From NCBI GenBank assembly GCA_006844585.1, contig SPJM01000243.1:1-32108 (forward strand): a DNA stretch of 32,108 bases, written 5' to 3'. The notes under the pieces were generated by a model, which had not been told where the DNA came from, ran no database searches, and saw only the letters and a list, made by a program, of their open reading frames with translations. Within the stretch, counting starts at the first letter, position 1; every line of letters begins with the position of its first letter. This DNA is from Methylococcaceae bacterium. GTDB lineage: Bacteria; Pseudomonadota; Gammaproteobacteria; Methylococcales; Methylomonadaceae. Position numbers and translations under genes: made by a program. Shown here in pieces: positions 31,910 to 32,108 of this stretch.

Positions 31910-32108
31910 ATGAGTAACAAATTAATCAAGTTTTTTAATATAACCGGGTTAACCTGGTTTGTGCCGTTCGTCAGAATCGCTGCCGGTGATAACCCACAAC
32001 AACAACTACGTCAATTATGGTTAATCATGGGCGTGCCTATCGTCGCCTTTTTTGTCTTTTTAGCTTTGTGGAGCGCTTCGGCTCAACAAATCAAAACCAG
32101 CTTAGGCG
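31910..32108 (+). CDS. nrtB: Nitrate ABC transporter permease NrtB (partial)
   Basis: The open frame starts at ATG 31910, 197 bases after nrtA, and runs off the window edge after 66 codons. The N-terminus contains AAGDNPQQQLRQLWLIMGVPIVAFFVFLALWS, which is the typical start of NrtB/CmpB permeases: a (D/E)NP.EQL element followed by the first membrane helix and a QIKTSLG stretch. It is expected to form the inner-membrane channel working with NrtA and an ATPase (NrtC/NrtD) encoded further on. An AGG about ten bases upstream may act as ribosome site. Only the first membrane segment is visible. Confidence 0.85.
   Translation, partial: MSNKLIKFFNITGLTWFVPFVRIAAGDNPQQQLRQLWLIMGVPIVAFFVFLALWSASAQQIKTSLG

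Overview
The window reads as the chromosome of a free-living gammaproteobacterium of moderate GC content. surE-pcm, an AmmeMemoRadiSam module, Smr, UppP and a nitrate-type ABC transporter all fit that class. A methanotroph-like member (Methylococcales) is my best guess from the mix of an NrtA/NrtB system, a V-type ATPase and REP-like palindromes. No marker gene in the window proves it, so the taxonomic call is inference.

Layout. (1) 43-5527: a tightly overlapping V-type ATPase operon in the order I-K-E-DUF2764-A. The usual bacterial order is E-DUF2764-A-B-D-I-K, so the operon looks rotated, with B and D expected just upstream of the window. The K subunit carries residues resembling a Na+ site. 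(2) 5528-9860: a degenerate palindromic repeat, an exported erythromycin-esterase-family protein, an AI-2E-family membrane protein, a small unknown gene, a paired REP element, a secreted protein with three 37-residue repeats, and an Arg-rich lipoprotein with DNA tandem repeats. (3) 9861-16246: a MotY-like OmpA protein, an Rpn/YhgA-type PD-(D/E)XK protein, an alpha/beta hydrolase with a DUF445 membrane protein, and glycogen phosphorylase. (4) 16264-18911: the AmmeMemoRadiSam module, with radical SAM AmrS divergent from AmrB-AmrA. (5) 18912-24687: a gene-free segment with hairpins, then surE-pcm-yqaA-Hsp70 on the minus strand and an Smr-domain gene divergent from surE. (6) 24688-26905: an orphan response regulator and undecaprenyl-diphosphatase. 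(7) 26906-27765: an AT-rich gene-free stretch with six matches to the DnaA-box consensus, a candidate origin or DnaA-binding locus. (8) 27766-29856: a c-di-GMP GGDEF/EAL protein whose N-terminal membrane domain has all the key residues of the plant ethylene receptor at identical spacing. (9) 29863-32108: a nitrate-type ABC transporter (nrtA, start of nrtB) behind a sigma54 promoter, an ANTAR-like hairpin and an intrinsic terminator, which is the architecture of nitrate-responsive antitermination.

The most unusual items are the ethylene-receptor-like c-di-GMP enzyme, the sigma54/antitermination leader of the nitrate transporter, the DnaA-box cluster, and the rotated, possibly Na+-coupled V-ATPase operon. 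No tRNA, rRNA, CRISPR array, prophage or intact insertion sequence was seen.
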